Assembly: GCF_023546765.1 (NCBI RefSeq)
Contig: NZ_CP097484.1
Coordinates: 6,630,001 to 6,694,000, forward strand
Reading direction: 5' to 3'
From: Methylobacterium tardum
Lineage (GTDB): Bacteria > Pseudomonadota > Alphaproteobacteria > Rhizobiales > Beijerinckiaceae
DNA length: 64,000 nt
A model generated the notes under the pieces. The model searched no databases and was not told the origin of the DNA. It was given only the letters and a program-made list of their open reading frames with translations. Shown here piece by piece: positions 34,053 through 46,418 of this stretch; the first letter of the stretch is position 1, and each line of letters opens with the position of its first letter. The position numbers and the translations under genes were made by a program.

Positions 34053-36890
34053 TCACACGCTCCGATGCCCGGACTGGAGCCCGAGGACCTGGTGCAGGAT
34101 GCGGCCCAACTGCTCGGCCGAGTACGGCTTGTGCAATAGCTCGAACCCGTGCGTGCCCTCCTGGGCAAGCACGTGGCTGTAGCCCGAGGCCAGCACCACC
34201 GGCAGGCCGTGCAGCCGACGCTGCAGCTCCTTGGCGAGGGCCATGCCGCCCATGCCGGGCATGACCACGTCCGAGAACACCAGGTCGAACCCGTTGCCGG
34301 TCCGCCCGAGCCGATCCAGCGCCTCCTCGGCGTTGGCCGCCCAGGTCGGGCTGTAGCCAAGGTCCTCCAGGATCTGGGTGGCGAACTGGCCGACCCCGAC
34401 GTTGTCCTCTACCACCAGCACGCATTGGCCAGCCCCGAGGGGAGCCATTCCGTGGTCCGGGCGCGAGGCACTCGCCGGCAGCTCCTCCGGCGTGACCTCC
34501 GGGAGGTAGAGCGTGAACGTCGCGCCTTCTCCGACCGTGCTGCGCACGTCGACGTCGCCGCCGGACTGCTTGGCGAAGCCGAACACCTGGGACAGGCCGA
34601 GGCCAGTGCCCTTGCCGACCTCCTTGGTCGTGAAGAACGGCTCGAAGATCCGACCGAGTCGCTCCGGTGGGATTCCCGCGCCGGTGTCGATCAGCGATAC
34701 GGCCGCGAACGCCTGGTCCGAGCCGGCGTGACCGCGGATGGCGGGCAGGGCCGCGCCGCGGACGAGGCGCAGGGTCAGCGTACCCTCACCGTCCATGGCG
34801 TCCCTGGCATTGACGGCCATGTTCACCAACGCGGTCTCGAACTGGCTCAGGTCGGCCCTGATGAAGCATGGCTCATCCGGCACCTCCGCGAGGACGCGCA
34901 CCCGGGCGCCGGTGACCGTATCGAGCATGTCGGCGATGCCGCTCACCCGCTGCCCCACGTCGAACACCTCGGGCTTGAGCGCCTGGCGCCGCGCGAAGGC
35001 GAGAAGCTGGCCGGTCAGCTTGGCGGCCCGTTCGACCGTGTCGGAGACCGCGTCGAGGTAGCGGCCCTTGCGCTCCTCGGCGAGGTCCGGGCGCCGCAGG
35101 AAATCGACCGAAGATCGGATGATGGTAAGCAGGTTGTTGAAGTCGTGCGCCACGCCCCCGGTCAACTGCCCGACCGCCTCCAGCTTCTGGGACTGGCGCA
35201 GCGCCTCCTGCGCCTGCGCGAGCTCGGCCTGGTCGCGCAACCTCTCGGTGACGTCTGTCACGAACTGGTAGCAGCCGATGCGCTCGCCCCGTTCGTTGCG
35301 CAGGGTCCGGAAGCTGATCTCGTAGTACGGACGGACGCGGGCGGGGTCGCCGTAATCCTCGATGATCGTGACCTCCTCCCCGGCCAGGCCACGGCCCCAA
35401 CCAGCACGGACCTGGGCACGGTGCTCGGGCTGGTCGGCGAGCAGGCCGAGCATGTTGTCACCGACTTTGGGTCGGACGCCGTAGATGCGCTCGAACTCGT
35501 CCGCGTTGGCCTTGTTGATGGCCAGGATGTCGTAGTCGAGGTCGGCCGCCATCACCATGGCGTCGGTGCGCTCGACGATGGTGGCCAGGAGGTCGCGCTC
35601 AGCCGTGCGCTCGGAGACCTGTTGCTCAAGCGTGGCGTTCAGGACGCGCAGCGCCTCCTCCATGCGCTTGCGTTCGGAGATGTCGGTGAAGAAGATGGCG
35701 ACCCGGTGTGCGGCGGGGTCGCCCACCCGCAGCGCGCGCACGTCGAACCAGCGCCCGAACACCTCGGCCCAGTTCTCAAGATGCGCGGGCTGGCCGGTCA
35801 GCGCGACGCGTCCGTATGTCTCCAGCCATTGGGGCTCAAGGTTCGGTGCGAACTCGCTGACCCATCGTCCGGTCACGTTCGCGCCGGTCTGCCGCTCGAA
35901 GGCCGGGTTGGCTTCGGTAATGCGGTAGTCGATGGCCCGGTTCGTCTCGTCGAACTTCATCGCGATGATGCAGAACCCGACGTCGATGGTCTCGAACAGG
36001 GTGCGGTACCGGCTCTCGCTCTCGGCGAGCGCGGCTCGCGAGCGCACCTGCTCGGTGACCTCGTAGCCGCCCACGAAGATGCCCGTGACCGCCCCCGCCT
36101 CGTCGCGGATGGGCTGGTACAGGAAGTCGAGGTACCGGTCGTCCCCGTCGGTGAAGCGGATCGGGACGGTGCGGGCGGCGAAAGCCTCGCCGGTCGCGTA
36201 GACCCGGTCGAGCAGCTCGAAGAAGCCCTGGTCGCGCAGCTCCGGGAATACATCCCGGACCGGTCGACCGATGTAGTCCCGCTGGCCTGCGACGGCGATG
36301 TAGGCGTCGTTGACGTACTCGAAGACGTGCTTCCGGCCGCCCAGGACGGCGACGAACCCGGGCATCTGCTGGAGCAACGCCTGCTGCCGCTGCCGCTCGG
36401 ACGCGGCCTGGCGCTCCGTCAGGACCTGCCGGGTCGTCTCCGTGCAGGCGCAGAACAGGCCGACGGTCCGGCCGTCGTCCCCAGGCACCGGCGTGTAGGA
36501 GAAGGAGAAGTGGGCCTCCTCCGGGTAACCGTTCCGGTGCAGCGTGAGCTGCAGGTCGTCCATGTGCACGGGCTCGCCCGCGAACACGCGGTCCATCAGA
36601 GCGCCGACCTCGTCGCGGACCTCCGGCCAGGTCTCGAAGAACGGGCGGCCCAGGGCCGCGGGATGCCGCGCGCCCAGCATGGGCGCGTAGGAGTCGTTGT
36701 AGACCAGCGTGCGGTCGGGCCCCCAGGCGATGAACATCGGCTGGCGCGAGTTGAGCATGACGCGCATCAGGGTCACGAGCGATTGCGGCCAGTGCTGCGG
36801 CGACCCGAGCGAGGTGGTCGCCCAGTCGTGATCGCCCATCAGCGCGCCCATGAAGCCGCCTGCCGCGAACAGCGAAGCCTTCGTGGTCAT
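34053..36890 (-). CDS. PAS-rich hybrid sensor histidine kinase with receiver domain
   Basis: 945 residues. In order there are about four PAS domains (near 30-170, 190-310, 320-450 and 470-600, shown by IAWGPDRTLVYNDSYAPMLG, MPGFVAVLGGRKHVFEYVND, RTLFETIDVGFCII and LLATIVERTDAMVMAADLDYD). HisKA follows with the phospho-acceptor in [20 protein letters not shown], then HATPase ([51 protein letters not shown]), then a C-terminal REC with DVVMPGMGG and LLHKPYS. No transmembrane segment is seen, so it is cytoplasmic. The start chosen is MTTKASLF at 36890; an ATG at 37007 gives a non-natural extension. Confidence 0.9.
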   Translation of the reverse strand: MTTKASLFAAGGFMGALMGDHDWATTSLGSPQHWPQSLVTLMRVMLNSRQPMFIAWGPDRTLVYNDSYAPMLGARHPAALGRPFFETWPEVRDEVGALMDRVFAGEPVHMDDLQLTLHRNGYPEEAHFSFSYTPVPGDDGRTVGLFCACTETTRQVLTERQAASERQRQQALLQQMPGFVAVLGGRKHVFEYVNDAYIAVAGQRDYIGRPVRDVFPELRDQGFFELLDRVYATGEAFAARTVPIRFTDGDDRYLDFLYQPIRDEAGAVTGIFVGGYEVTEQVRSRAALAESESRYRTLFETIDVGFCIIAMKFDETNRAIDYRITEANPAFERQTGANVTGRWVSEFAPNLEPQWLETYGRVALTGQPAHLENWAEVFGRWFDVRALRVGDPAAHRVAIFFTDISERKRMEEALRVLNATLEQQVSERTAERDLLATIVERTDAMVMAADLDYDILAINKANADEFERIYGVRPKVGDNMLGLLADQPEHRAQVRAGWGRGLAGEEVTIIEDYGDPARVRPYYEISFRTLRNERGERIGCYQFVTDVTERLRDQAELAQAQEALRQSQKLEAVGQLTGGVAHDFNNLLTIIRSSVDFLRRPDLAEERKGRYLDAVSDTVERAAKLTGQLLAFARRQALKPEVFDVGQRVSGIADMLDTVTGARVRVLAEVPDEPCFIRADLSQFETALVNMAVNARDAMDGEGTLTLRLVRGAALPAIRGHAGSDQAFAAVSLIDTGAGIPPERLGRIFEPFFTTKEVGKGTGLGLSQVFGFAKQSGGDVDVRSTVGEGATFTLYLPEVTPEELPASASRPDHGMAPLGAGQCVLVVEDNVGVGQFATQILEDLGYSPTWAANAEEALDRLGRTGNGFDLVFSDVVMPGMGGMALAKELQRRLHGLPVVLASGYSHVLAQEGTHGFELLHKPYSAEQLGRILHQVLGLQSGHRSV

Positions 36891-37255
36891 CGGCTCAGGC
36901 TCGGTCCCCACGGAGTGTCGGCCGAACCGTCGAGCCAGGCTGCCCAGGTGCCTCCGCACGAAGGCGGAGCGTCCGCCTGGTCGATGGGCTGCCGCTGCGG
37001 GCGGCAACGGGTGCGGTCAGGGCAGTGGGGCGGTCGCGTCCGGCAGGCATGCCACACACCTAGCACAGGTGGCCCTCCGGTGTTGTTCTCCGCGACATCG
37101 TCGCCCATCGTTCCCGGACGCGGCCGTCGACGCGTTTGCAAGGTCGACAGGGGCGAGCGGCTCAAGAGGGAGGGAGAGAACGGGCGTGGGGTAGATCACG
37201 ATGCCGAAGTCCGCACCTTGCGCCTGGTGACCTACCGACGGCCGCCGCGCATCCC

Positions 37256-38269
37256 TCACCGCACGCGCGGCAGCAAGACGGCGGCGCTCACCCTCAGGCC
37301 GTCCGGGTCGAAGGCGACGTCGACCTTCCCCTTGAGACGGTACGTCAGCAACCCGTTGAGCAATTCCATGCCGAAACCCTCCCGGCTCGGCAGCGCCACG
37401 GGCGGCCCGTCATGCTCGTCCCAGGTCCAGCGCAGGACCGGTCCGGCAGGGCTCTCGTCGACCGTCCAGGTCACCTCCAGGCGACCGTCCGGGTCGGCAA
37501 GCGCGCCGTGCCGGATGGCGTTGACGGTCAACTCGTGCAGCGCCATCCCGACCGGGACCGCCAGCTCGGACGCGAGCGGAACCTGGGGTCCCTGCAGCGA
37601 CACGCGCGAGCGGCCCGGCTCCAGGTAAGCCTCAAGTTCCGTCCGGAGCAGTCCCTCGAACGACACGGTCTGCGTCCGCGCGTCGGTGATCAGGGTGTGG
37701 GTCTTGGCCAGCGAGGCGATGCGGCCGGTGAACACCTGCCGGAAGTCCGCCAGCCCCATCGGCGAGCGCAGGCTCGCGTTGAGCACCGCCTGGACGGTCG
37801 CGAGGGTGTTCCTGACGCGGTGATGGAGTTCGCGGACGAGCAGGCCCTGGCTTTCCTCCGCCGCGTGCCTTTCTGTGACGTCGCGCTGCGCCGAGACCCA
37901 GTGGCCGATCCGCCCGTCGGGGTCGCGCACGGGCGTGATCAGCCATTCGACCGTGTAGGTCGAACCATCCTTGCGGTAGTTCACGGCCTCGCCCTGGAAC
38001 GGTTCGCCGGCCGCGAGCGCCGCGCGCATCCGGTCGATGACGGCGCGGTCCGTCCCCGAGCCTTGGAGGAGGCGGGGATTCAGTCCCAGGACCTCTTCCG
38101 CATTGTAGCCGGTCATGCGGGTGAAGGCTGGGTTCACGTACTCGATGCGCGGACCGGGTTCTTCGAGCGCGGCGGAGGTGATGAGTACGGCTTCCCCGCT
38201 GGCCTCGACCGCGGCGAGCAGGAGACCGGCATCCGTCGGAACCCGTTGCGTCGCGTTCCGATCCCGCAC
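37256..38269 (-). CDS. PAS-HWE sensor histidine kinase
   Basis: About 337 residues. A single LOV/PAS-like domain (EYVNPAFTRMTGYNAEEVLGLNPRLLQGSGTDR, NYRKDGSTYTVEWLITPV) precedes an HWE-family kinase with VRELHHRVRNTLATVQAVLN (acceptor His), ALHELTVNAIRHGAL and a WTWDEHDGPP box. The Asn-Pro-Arg-Leu-Leu-Gln motif lacks the photoactive NCRFLQ cysteine, so blue-light sensing is not expected. The start is a GTG at 38269 with GGAG eight bases upstream; another GTG lies at 38275. It is a close paralogue of the kinase at 51113-52132. Confidence 0.85.
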   Translation of the reverse strand: MRDRNATQRVPTDAGLLLAAVEASGEAVLITSAALEEPGPRIEYVNPAFTRMTGYNAEEVLGLNPRLLQGSGTDRAVIDRMRAALAAGEPFQGEAVNYRKDGSTYTVEWLITPVRDPDGRIGHWVSAQRDVTERHAAEESQGLLVRELHHRVRNTLATVQAVLNASLRSPMGLADFRQVFTGRIASLAKTHTLITDARTQTVSFEGLLRTELEAYLEPGRSRVSLQGPQVPLASELAVPVGMALHELTVNAIRHGALADPDGRLEVTWTVDESPAGPVLRWTWDEHDGPPVALPSREGFGMELLNGLLTYRLKGKVDVAFDPDGLRVSAAVLLPRVR

Positions 38270-38803
38270 GTCCACCGCTCCCGATCCTCGGCGCCAGGCC
38301 GTCCTGGGCGCCAAGCCGGCCCCGACCCGGGCATGACTTACAACCGACCGTGGCCGCCCAGGTTTCCGGCGCCTGTCGGGGAGGGACCGTCCTTGGCGAA
38401 CCGAAAGGCGGGTCCACCTCCCTGGCCTAGCCGTGCCCGAAGCCGGTGCCGGAGCGCGCACGTCGGAAGACCCGCAAGCCCCCGTTTGCGACCGAGCGAA
38501 GCCAGCCTTGTGCATGACTCGCGCGGTCACGATGGGGCTCTCCGCCCGAGTGCTCGCATGTGCTACGGTCACGCCGATCTCGGGTACCCACGCGGCTGCT
38601 TTCGAGCGTTGCTTCGGCCGTGACCAACGGCAGAGGCGGGTCGCATGTGGAAACGTTCGGTCGACCATCCGCTTTCGAACGTGCCTCGGTCGATAAGATT
38701 GAGGGACGAGACCGAAGCCCAGGCGAATGCGCGACGACCGATACTACGAGGTTCGCCCCTGCGCACCGGTATCCTGATCGGTCGGTCGGCCTAGACGCAT
38801 CAA
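38270..38803. other. Intergenic stretch with no supported gene
   Basis: 534 bp between the MucR-like gene and the PAS-HWE kinase, both leftward. Open frames here are short, lack ribosome sites and show no coding bias. No clear terminator or operator was seen. Confidence 0.5.
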
Positions 38804-39238
38804 TCATGCATATCGCTTCCCGAGTCCGATGGACTTCGCGATGTCGGCGCGTAGGGCGGAGTAGGCCGGGCAGACCATGGGATAGTCGGGCGGCAGTCCC
38901 CACTTCCGACGGTATGCGTCAGGGGTGAGGCCGAGACTGCCGAGATGGCGCTTGAGCGAGGTGTAGCGCTTGCCGGTCTCAAAGCTTTTGATCCCGCCGG
39001 GTCCCAGCGATGCTCGGACCTGCGCCAGGGTCGGCCGCCCGCCGAGGGGCGACTCCACACCGGAGGACGGTCTTCCGGCCGCCACGATGGGCCACCGGCT
39101 CGCGAGCGCGGCGTGGACCTCGACGATCAGGTCCGGGAGCCGGCTCGCCGGCACCGCGTTCGCGGCCACGTAGGCGCTGACGATACGGCACGACGTATCG
39201 ATCGCGCCCGCTGGGGCGCGCCGCTCTTGGTTCCTCAT
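38804..39238 (-). CDS. MucR/Ros-family transcriptional regulator
   Basis: 144 residues. The C-terminal half shows the MucR fold pattern (IKSFETGKRYTSLKRHLGSLGLTPDAYRRKWGLPPDYPMVCPAYSALRADIAKSIGLGK). The N-terminal half has the family pattern RIVSAYVAANAVPASRLPDLIVEVHAAL. The usual zinc-ligand CxxC before SLKRHL is absent (KSFETGKRY), as in some methylobacterial relatives, so metal binding is doubtful. MucR proteins are global silencers of surface and symbiosis genes in alphaproteobacteria. Confidence 0.88.
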   Translation of the reverse strand: MRNQERRAPAGAIDTSCRIVSAYVAANAVPASRLPDLIVEVHAALASRWPIVAAGRPSSGVESPLGGRPTLAQVRASLGPGGIKSFETGKRYTSLKRHLGSLGLTPDAYRRKWGLPPDYPMVCPAYSALRADIAKSIGLGKRYA

Positions 39239-39267
39239 GGCTGTGACCTCTTCGGGAGATGGCGCCG

Positions 39268-39636
39268 TCAGGGCGCAGGTGGTCCAAGGTTCGGTCCGAG
39301 CGCCGCCACGGTTGCCAGGGCCGAGGCCATCGCCGCGCGCAGGTCGTTCAAACGGGCCAGGGGTACGGAACCGTGCGTCCCGGCAACGTCGACGGCCTCG
39401 CAGGCCTGCGACACGCGCCCGAAGCCCATCAGGCCGGCCTCCGACTTGAGGCGATGGACGCGGGCCAGCCCGGCCGGTGCGCGCAGGTCGTCGTCGGTCA
39501 TGTCGGCGAGCTCCGCCAGCGTGTCGCGGAGCAGGCCTAGCATCTCGGCGGCGCGCTCGGCCCCGAGGAGCCGCCCCACCTGCTCGAAGGTGGTCTGGTC
39601 GATGTCGCCGGTCATGTCACTCATGGGTTCGTGCAT
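39268..39636 (-). CDS. HPt (histidine phosphotransfer) domain protein
   Basis: 122 residues, one HPt four-helix bundle. The acceptor is the histidine in LARVHRLKSEAGLMGFGRVSQACEAVD. It begins DIDQTTFEQVGRLLGAERAAEMLGLLRDTLAELADM. Three in-frame ATGs occur (39636, 39624 and 39615), none with a strong ribosome site. It is a plausible phosphorelay link between the hybrid kinases and the nearby LuxR response regulator. Confidence 0.8.
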   Translation of the reverse strand: MHEPMSDMTGDIDQTTFEQVGRLLGAERAAEMLGLLRDTLAELADMTDDDLRAPAGLARVHRLKSEAGLMGFGRVSQACEAVDVAGTHGSVPLARLNDLRAAMASALATVAALGPNLGPPAP

Positions 39637-39653
39637 ATGCTTGCGGATATCGC

Positions 39654-39911
39654 TCAGCGCCCGGGATAGGGCGAGGCCAGGACCACCCGCACGGTGGGCA
39701 GCGAGGCTGGCATGGCAGGGTGCGCCAACGCCTGGCTCGACGAAGCTGCGGTACCGATGGGTCCGGAGATCAGCGCCAGGACCGGCAGCGCGCCGTGTCT
39801 GGGAGGCACCGTCGTTCGGAGTCCGAAGCCGACCCCGACGGTAGCGGCGGCGAGTGCGGCGGGAATCAGGAGGTGGGTCATGGCGGGCGTGTCCGGCGTT
39901 CGATGACCCAT
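39654..39911 (-). CDS. Small hypothetical protein with N-terminal hydrophobic segment
   Basis: 85 residues from the ATG at 39911, set by GGAGG about six bases upstream. It has a hydrophobic signal or anchor segment (LLIPAALAAATVGVGFGL), followed by a short polar region with little structure. It is probably exported or membrane-tethered. No family was recognised. It lies between the HPt and LuxR response-regulator genes on the same strand. Confidence 0.4.
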   Translation of the reverse strand: MGHRTPDTPAMTHLLIPAALAAATVGVGFGLRTTVPPRHGALPVLALISGPIGTAASSSQALAHPAMPASLPTVRVVLASPYPGR

Positions 39912-39983
39912 TGTTTGCCTCCGGGGAAACGCCGTCATCTCGGCCTGACGGACGTGTGCGGGCCGCCGAATAGACCTCCTGGC

Positions 39984-40661
39984 CTATGGCGACGTTCGCA
40001 CTCGACCGAGGTTGGCCCCGCCCCAGGCCGCTGCGGCGGACCTGTTGGCGACGCCGAGTGCCTTGAGGAGCGCGGCGACGTGGATCTTGACCGTGCCCTC
40101 CCCGAGGGCGAGCGAGCGGGCGATCTCCTTGTTCGACTGCCCGGCGACGATCAGGTCGAGCACCTGGCGCTGGCGCGGCGTGAGGGCGGCGGTCGGGTCG
40201 CGGGCGGCTTCCCGCCAAGCGGCCGGCGCCGTCGGCGCGCCCTCGCCGGGCACCCGGGTCACGAAGGCGGGCACGTAGACGAAGCCGTCGAACACCATTC
40301 CCAAGGCCTGGATCAGCTCCTCGACCGAGGTACCCTTGGGTACGAAGCCGTGCACCCCGGCCCGCAGGGCGAGGAAAACGTCCTCGCGGTCGGTCGAGCC
40401 CGAGACCACGACCGTCAGGACCTCCGGGAAACACTCGCGCACCGCCGAGAGGCTGGCGGCGCTCTCCATCCCGGGCATGGCGAGGTCGAACAGCGCGACC
40501 CGGACGTCCGGCTGCTCCGCCAGCGTCTCCAGGGCTTCGTCGAGCGAGCCGGCCTGATGGACGCCGTCAAGCCCGAGATGGCCGGTGAGGATGCTCGCGA
40601 GGGCGATCCGGAAGAACGGGTCGTCGTCGGCGATGACGGCTTGGCCTGCGACGCGTGGCAT
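39984..40661 (-). CDS. LuxR/NarL-type response regulator
   Basis: 225 residues. The receiver domain has VIADDDPFF, phospho-acceptor Asp in VALFDLAMPGM and VPKG. A C-terminal GerE/LuxR HTH follows (TALTPRQRQVLDLIVAGQSNKEIARSLALGEGTVKIHVAALLKALGV). It is a standard two-domain DNA-binding regulator, divergent from the receiver-CYTH gene at 40857. Its partner kinase is not evident; the HPt or HWE kinases nearby are candidates. Confidence 0.9.
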   Translation of the reverse strand: MPRVAGQAVIADDDPFFRIALASILTGHLGLDGVHQAGSLDEALETLAEQPDVRVALFDLAMPGMESAASLSAVRECFPEVLTVVVSGSTDREDVFLALRAGVHGFVPKGTSVEELIQALGMVFDGFVYVPAFVTRVPGEGAPTAPAAWREAARDPTAALTPRQRQVLDLIVAGQSNKEIARSLALGEGTVKIHVAALLKALGVANRSAAAAWGGANLGRVRTSP

Positions 40662-40856
40662 CCCTGACGGTCCTTCGGCCCCCGTCCGCCCCGATGTCGG
40701 CAATCCGGCCCGTTCGTGTCGCGGACATAGGCCAGGTGGTCTAACTGCGGCGGGTTTCACCCCCGTGAAGTCTACTGGATCGCGCGCCCCGACGCATCGT
40801 AGCCTGTTGTCACAAGAACGGCGCGCGTCCGTGCCGAGCAACCGGGGGACCGGCGC

Positions 40857-41732
40857 ATGCAATCGCCGTGCAAAAGGCCCGTCGTGGTCGTCGCCGAGGA
40901 CGACCCCATCGCCCTGCGGATGGTCGCCGCGGAGCTGGAAGCCGCGGGCTGCCAGGCCGTGACTTGCTCGGATGGGATCGCCGCCCTCGAACACGTCGCG
41001 TTCGGCGAGCGCCTCGACGCCCTCGTCACCGACGTCCACATGCCCGGCTCGGTCGACGGGCTGTTCCTCGCGACCGAGGTCCGGGCACTGCGGCCCGATT
41101 TGCCGGTCGTCTACCTCTCGGGCCGCTCTGTGGAGACCCGCCACATGGTGCCGGGCTCGCGCTTCCTGGGTAAGCCATACGGGATCGGGCGGTTGGCGGA
41201 CATCGTACGGTCGGTCCTCGGCGCGGGAGCGGAGGAGATGGAGCCGGTCCGCGCCTCATGGTCCTTCCGACTGGAGGCCGAGCGCAGGTTCCTCGTGAGC
41301 GGGGACGGCTGGTTAACCGCCTCGGCCGGTTGCCGCCGTCTCTCCGACGGGTTGATCGCGAATGCCGCCGGCATGAAGGTCAGGGTGCGCAAGGACGGCG
41401 GGGAGGCGTGGCTGACGGTCAAGGGACCGCGTGCCGGGGTCGTCCGGGCGGAGTTCGAGTGGGAGATCACGACGCCCGAGGCCGACAGCCTCCTGCGGTC
41501 GCTCCAGCCCGGGGAGCGGGTCGAGAAGGTCCGCCACAGAGTGCCCCATGGCGGTTCGGTCTGGACCGTCGACGTATTCGAGGGCGACCTCGACGGGGTC
41601 GTTCTTGCCGAGGTCGAGCTCGACCGCGAGGACCAGGAAGTGGACCTGCCGGACTGGGTCGGCCGCGAGGTGACGGGCGACCCGCGCTTCTCGCAGGCCG
41701 CGCTGCGCGCGATGGAGTGGAAGACGGCATGA
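40857..41732 (+). CDS. Receiver-CYTH (triphosphate tunnel) fusion protein
   Basis: 291 residues. The first 120 form a receiver domain with acidic pocket AEDDP (D15, D16), acceptor D59 (LVTDVHMPG) and K106 (FLGKPYG). From about 133 a CYTH domain follows: E140-A-E142-R-R144 corresponds to the ExExK signature with Arg for Lys. Then come KVRVRKDGGEAWLTVKG, EFEWEIT, KVRHRVPHGGSVWTVDVFEGD and GVVLAEVELDREDQEV, ending WVGREVTGDPRFSQ. CYTH enzymes bind triphosphates (tripolyphosphatase, adenylate cyclase type IV, thiamine triphosphatase). Phosphorylation-controlled triphosphate chemistry is inferred. It precedes the large hybrid kinase at 41803. Confidence 0.85.
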   Translation: MQSPCKRPVVVVAEDDPIALRMVAAELEAAGCQAVTCSDGIAALEHVAFGERLDALVTDVHMPGSVDGLFLATEVRALRPDLPVVYLSGRSVETRHMVPGSRFLGKPYGIGRLADIVRSVLGAGAEEMEPVRASWSFRLEAERRFLVSGDGWLTASAGCRRLSDGLIANAAGMKVRVRKDGGEAWLTVKGPRAGVVRAEFEWEITTPEADSLLRSLQPGERVEKVRHRVPHGGSVWTVDVFEGDLDGVVLAEVELDREDQEVDLPDWVGREVTGDPRFSQAALRAMEWKTA

Positions 41733-41802
41733 GGGCCGGGCTGGGGCGGTACGACGACCGGCGCGGGCCAACCGCGCGACCATCCCGGGGCCTCATCGGG
41801 GG

Positions 41803-45655
<3,853 letters not shown>

Positions 45656-45681
<26 letters not shown>

Positions 45682-45919
45682 GCACCGGCAACGCGGCTCC
45701 GTCGTCCGGCTCGGGCCGTGCGTGTCCGGACACGATCTCGATGGCGCTGTGCGGCCACGGGCTGGAGGTATCGCGGGCCACGGCGAACCCGTTCCGCGAG
45801 CCCGGCATCTGCACGTCGGTGGACAGTAGGACGATGAGGGCATTTTCCCGGGCGAGGAGCGTCATGGCCTTGTCGCCGTCGCTCGCCTCGAAGGTCCCGA
45901 ATCCGGTCTCCTCCATCAT
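45656..45919 (-). pseudogene. Degenerate receiver-domain fragment
   Basis: The minus frame reads MMEETGFGTFEASDGDKAMTL, then LARENALIVLLSTDVQMPGSRNGFAVARD. This is the alpha1-beta3 part of a stand-alone receiver with TDVQMPG. Upstream (to about 45985) the frame continues, but the acidic pocket (DDE) is missing. Downstream the SKPY motif is replaced by LPVLNHAHRPS. The fragment overlaps the end of the large kinase gene convergently. It looks like a decayed response regulator. Confidence 0.6.
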
Positions 45920-46006
45920 CCCGACCGCGATCCGATGGACAAATTCGCGCGCGGCGTCACCGTCGCGGGTGAGGATGGGGGTGCCGTTGCCGATCCGTGA
46001 AGGGAC

Positions 46007-46294
46007 GTGGTCACGGCCCGAGACCTCGGACCGTCAGATAGCGCCTTGCGGGTCGCGCCATTTCTTCACAGCTATCGGGTCCAGACGGGCATCGAGTTCG
46101 GATCTCGCCAAGCAGCGGTCGCGAAGGGCATCCGCGTGAACGCGGTGGCCCCGGTCCGTTCTGACCGGCCCTCCAGCCTTCCGGCGGGCCAGCCGGTGGA
46201 GCTCGCGCCTGTCCAAGTGTTCCCGGCGAGCCAGGAGGCGAGCTACGTCACCGGCGAGGTCTACGGCGCCACCGGGGGCAACGGCACCGCCTAG
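46007..46294 (+). pseudogene. Remnant of an SDR oxidoreductase C-terminus
   Basis: Only the last third is recognisable: KGIRVNAVAP, then ELAPVQVFPASQEASYVTGEVYGATGGNGTA, as in YghA-like short-chain dehydrogenases. The cofactor and catalytic motifs are absent, and an internal piece between NAVAP and QPVEL is missing. This is a decayed gene next to another decayed fragment. Confidence 0.7.
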
Positions 46295-46418
46295 CTCTCT
46301 TTGAACCCTGGTCCGCGACGCCACCAAATGGCGCCCGGGCCGGGGTCGTGCTAACCCCAGAGCTTCGCGAGCGACTTACCGGCACGGTCAGCCATCGCGC
46401 TTCGTCACGGAGCACACG

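Noticed and set aside
34149..37628. Rightward 1159-residue open frame
   Set aside because: It is antisense to the hybrid kinase, whose motifs are unambiguous.
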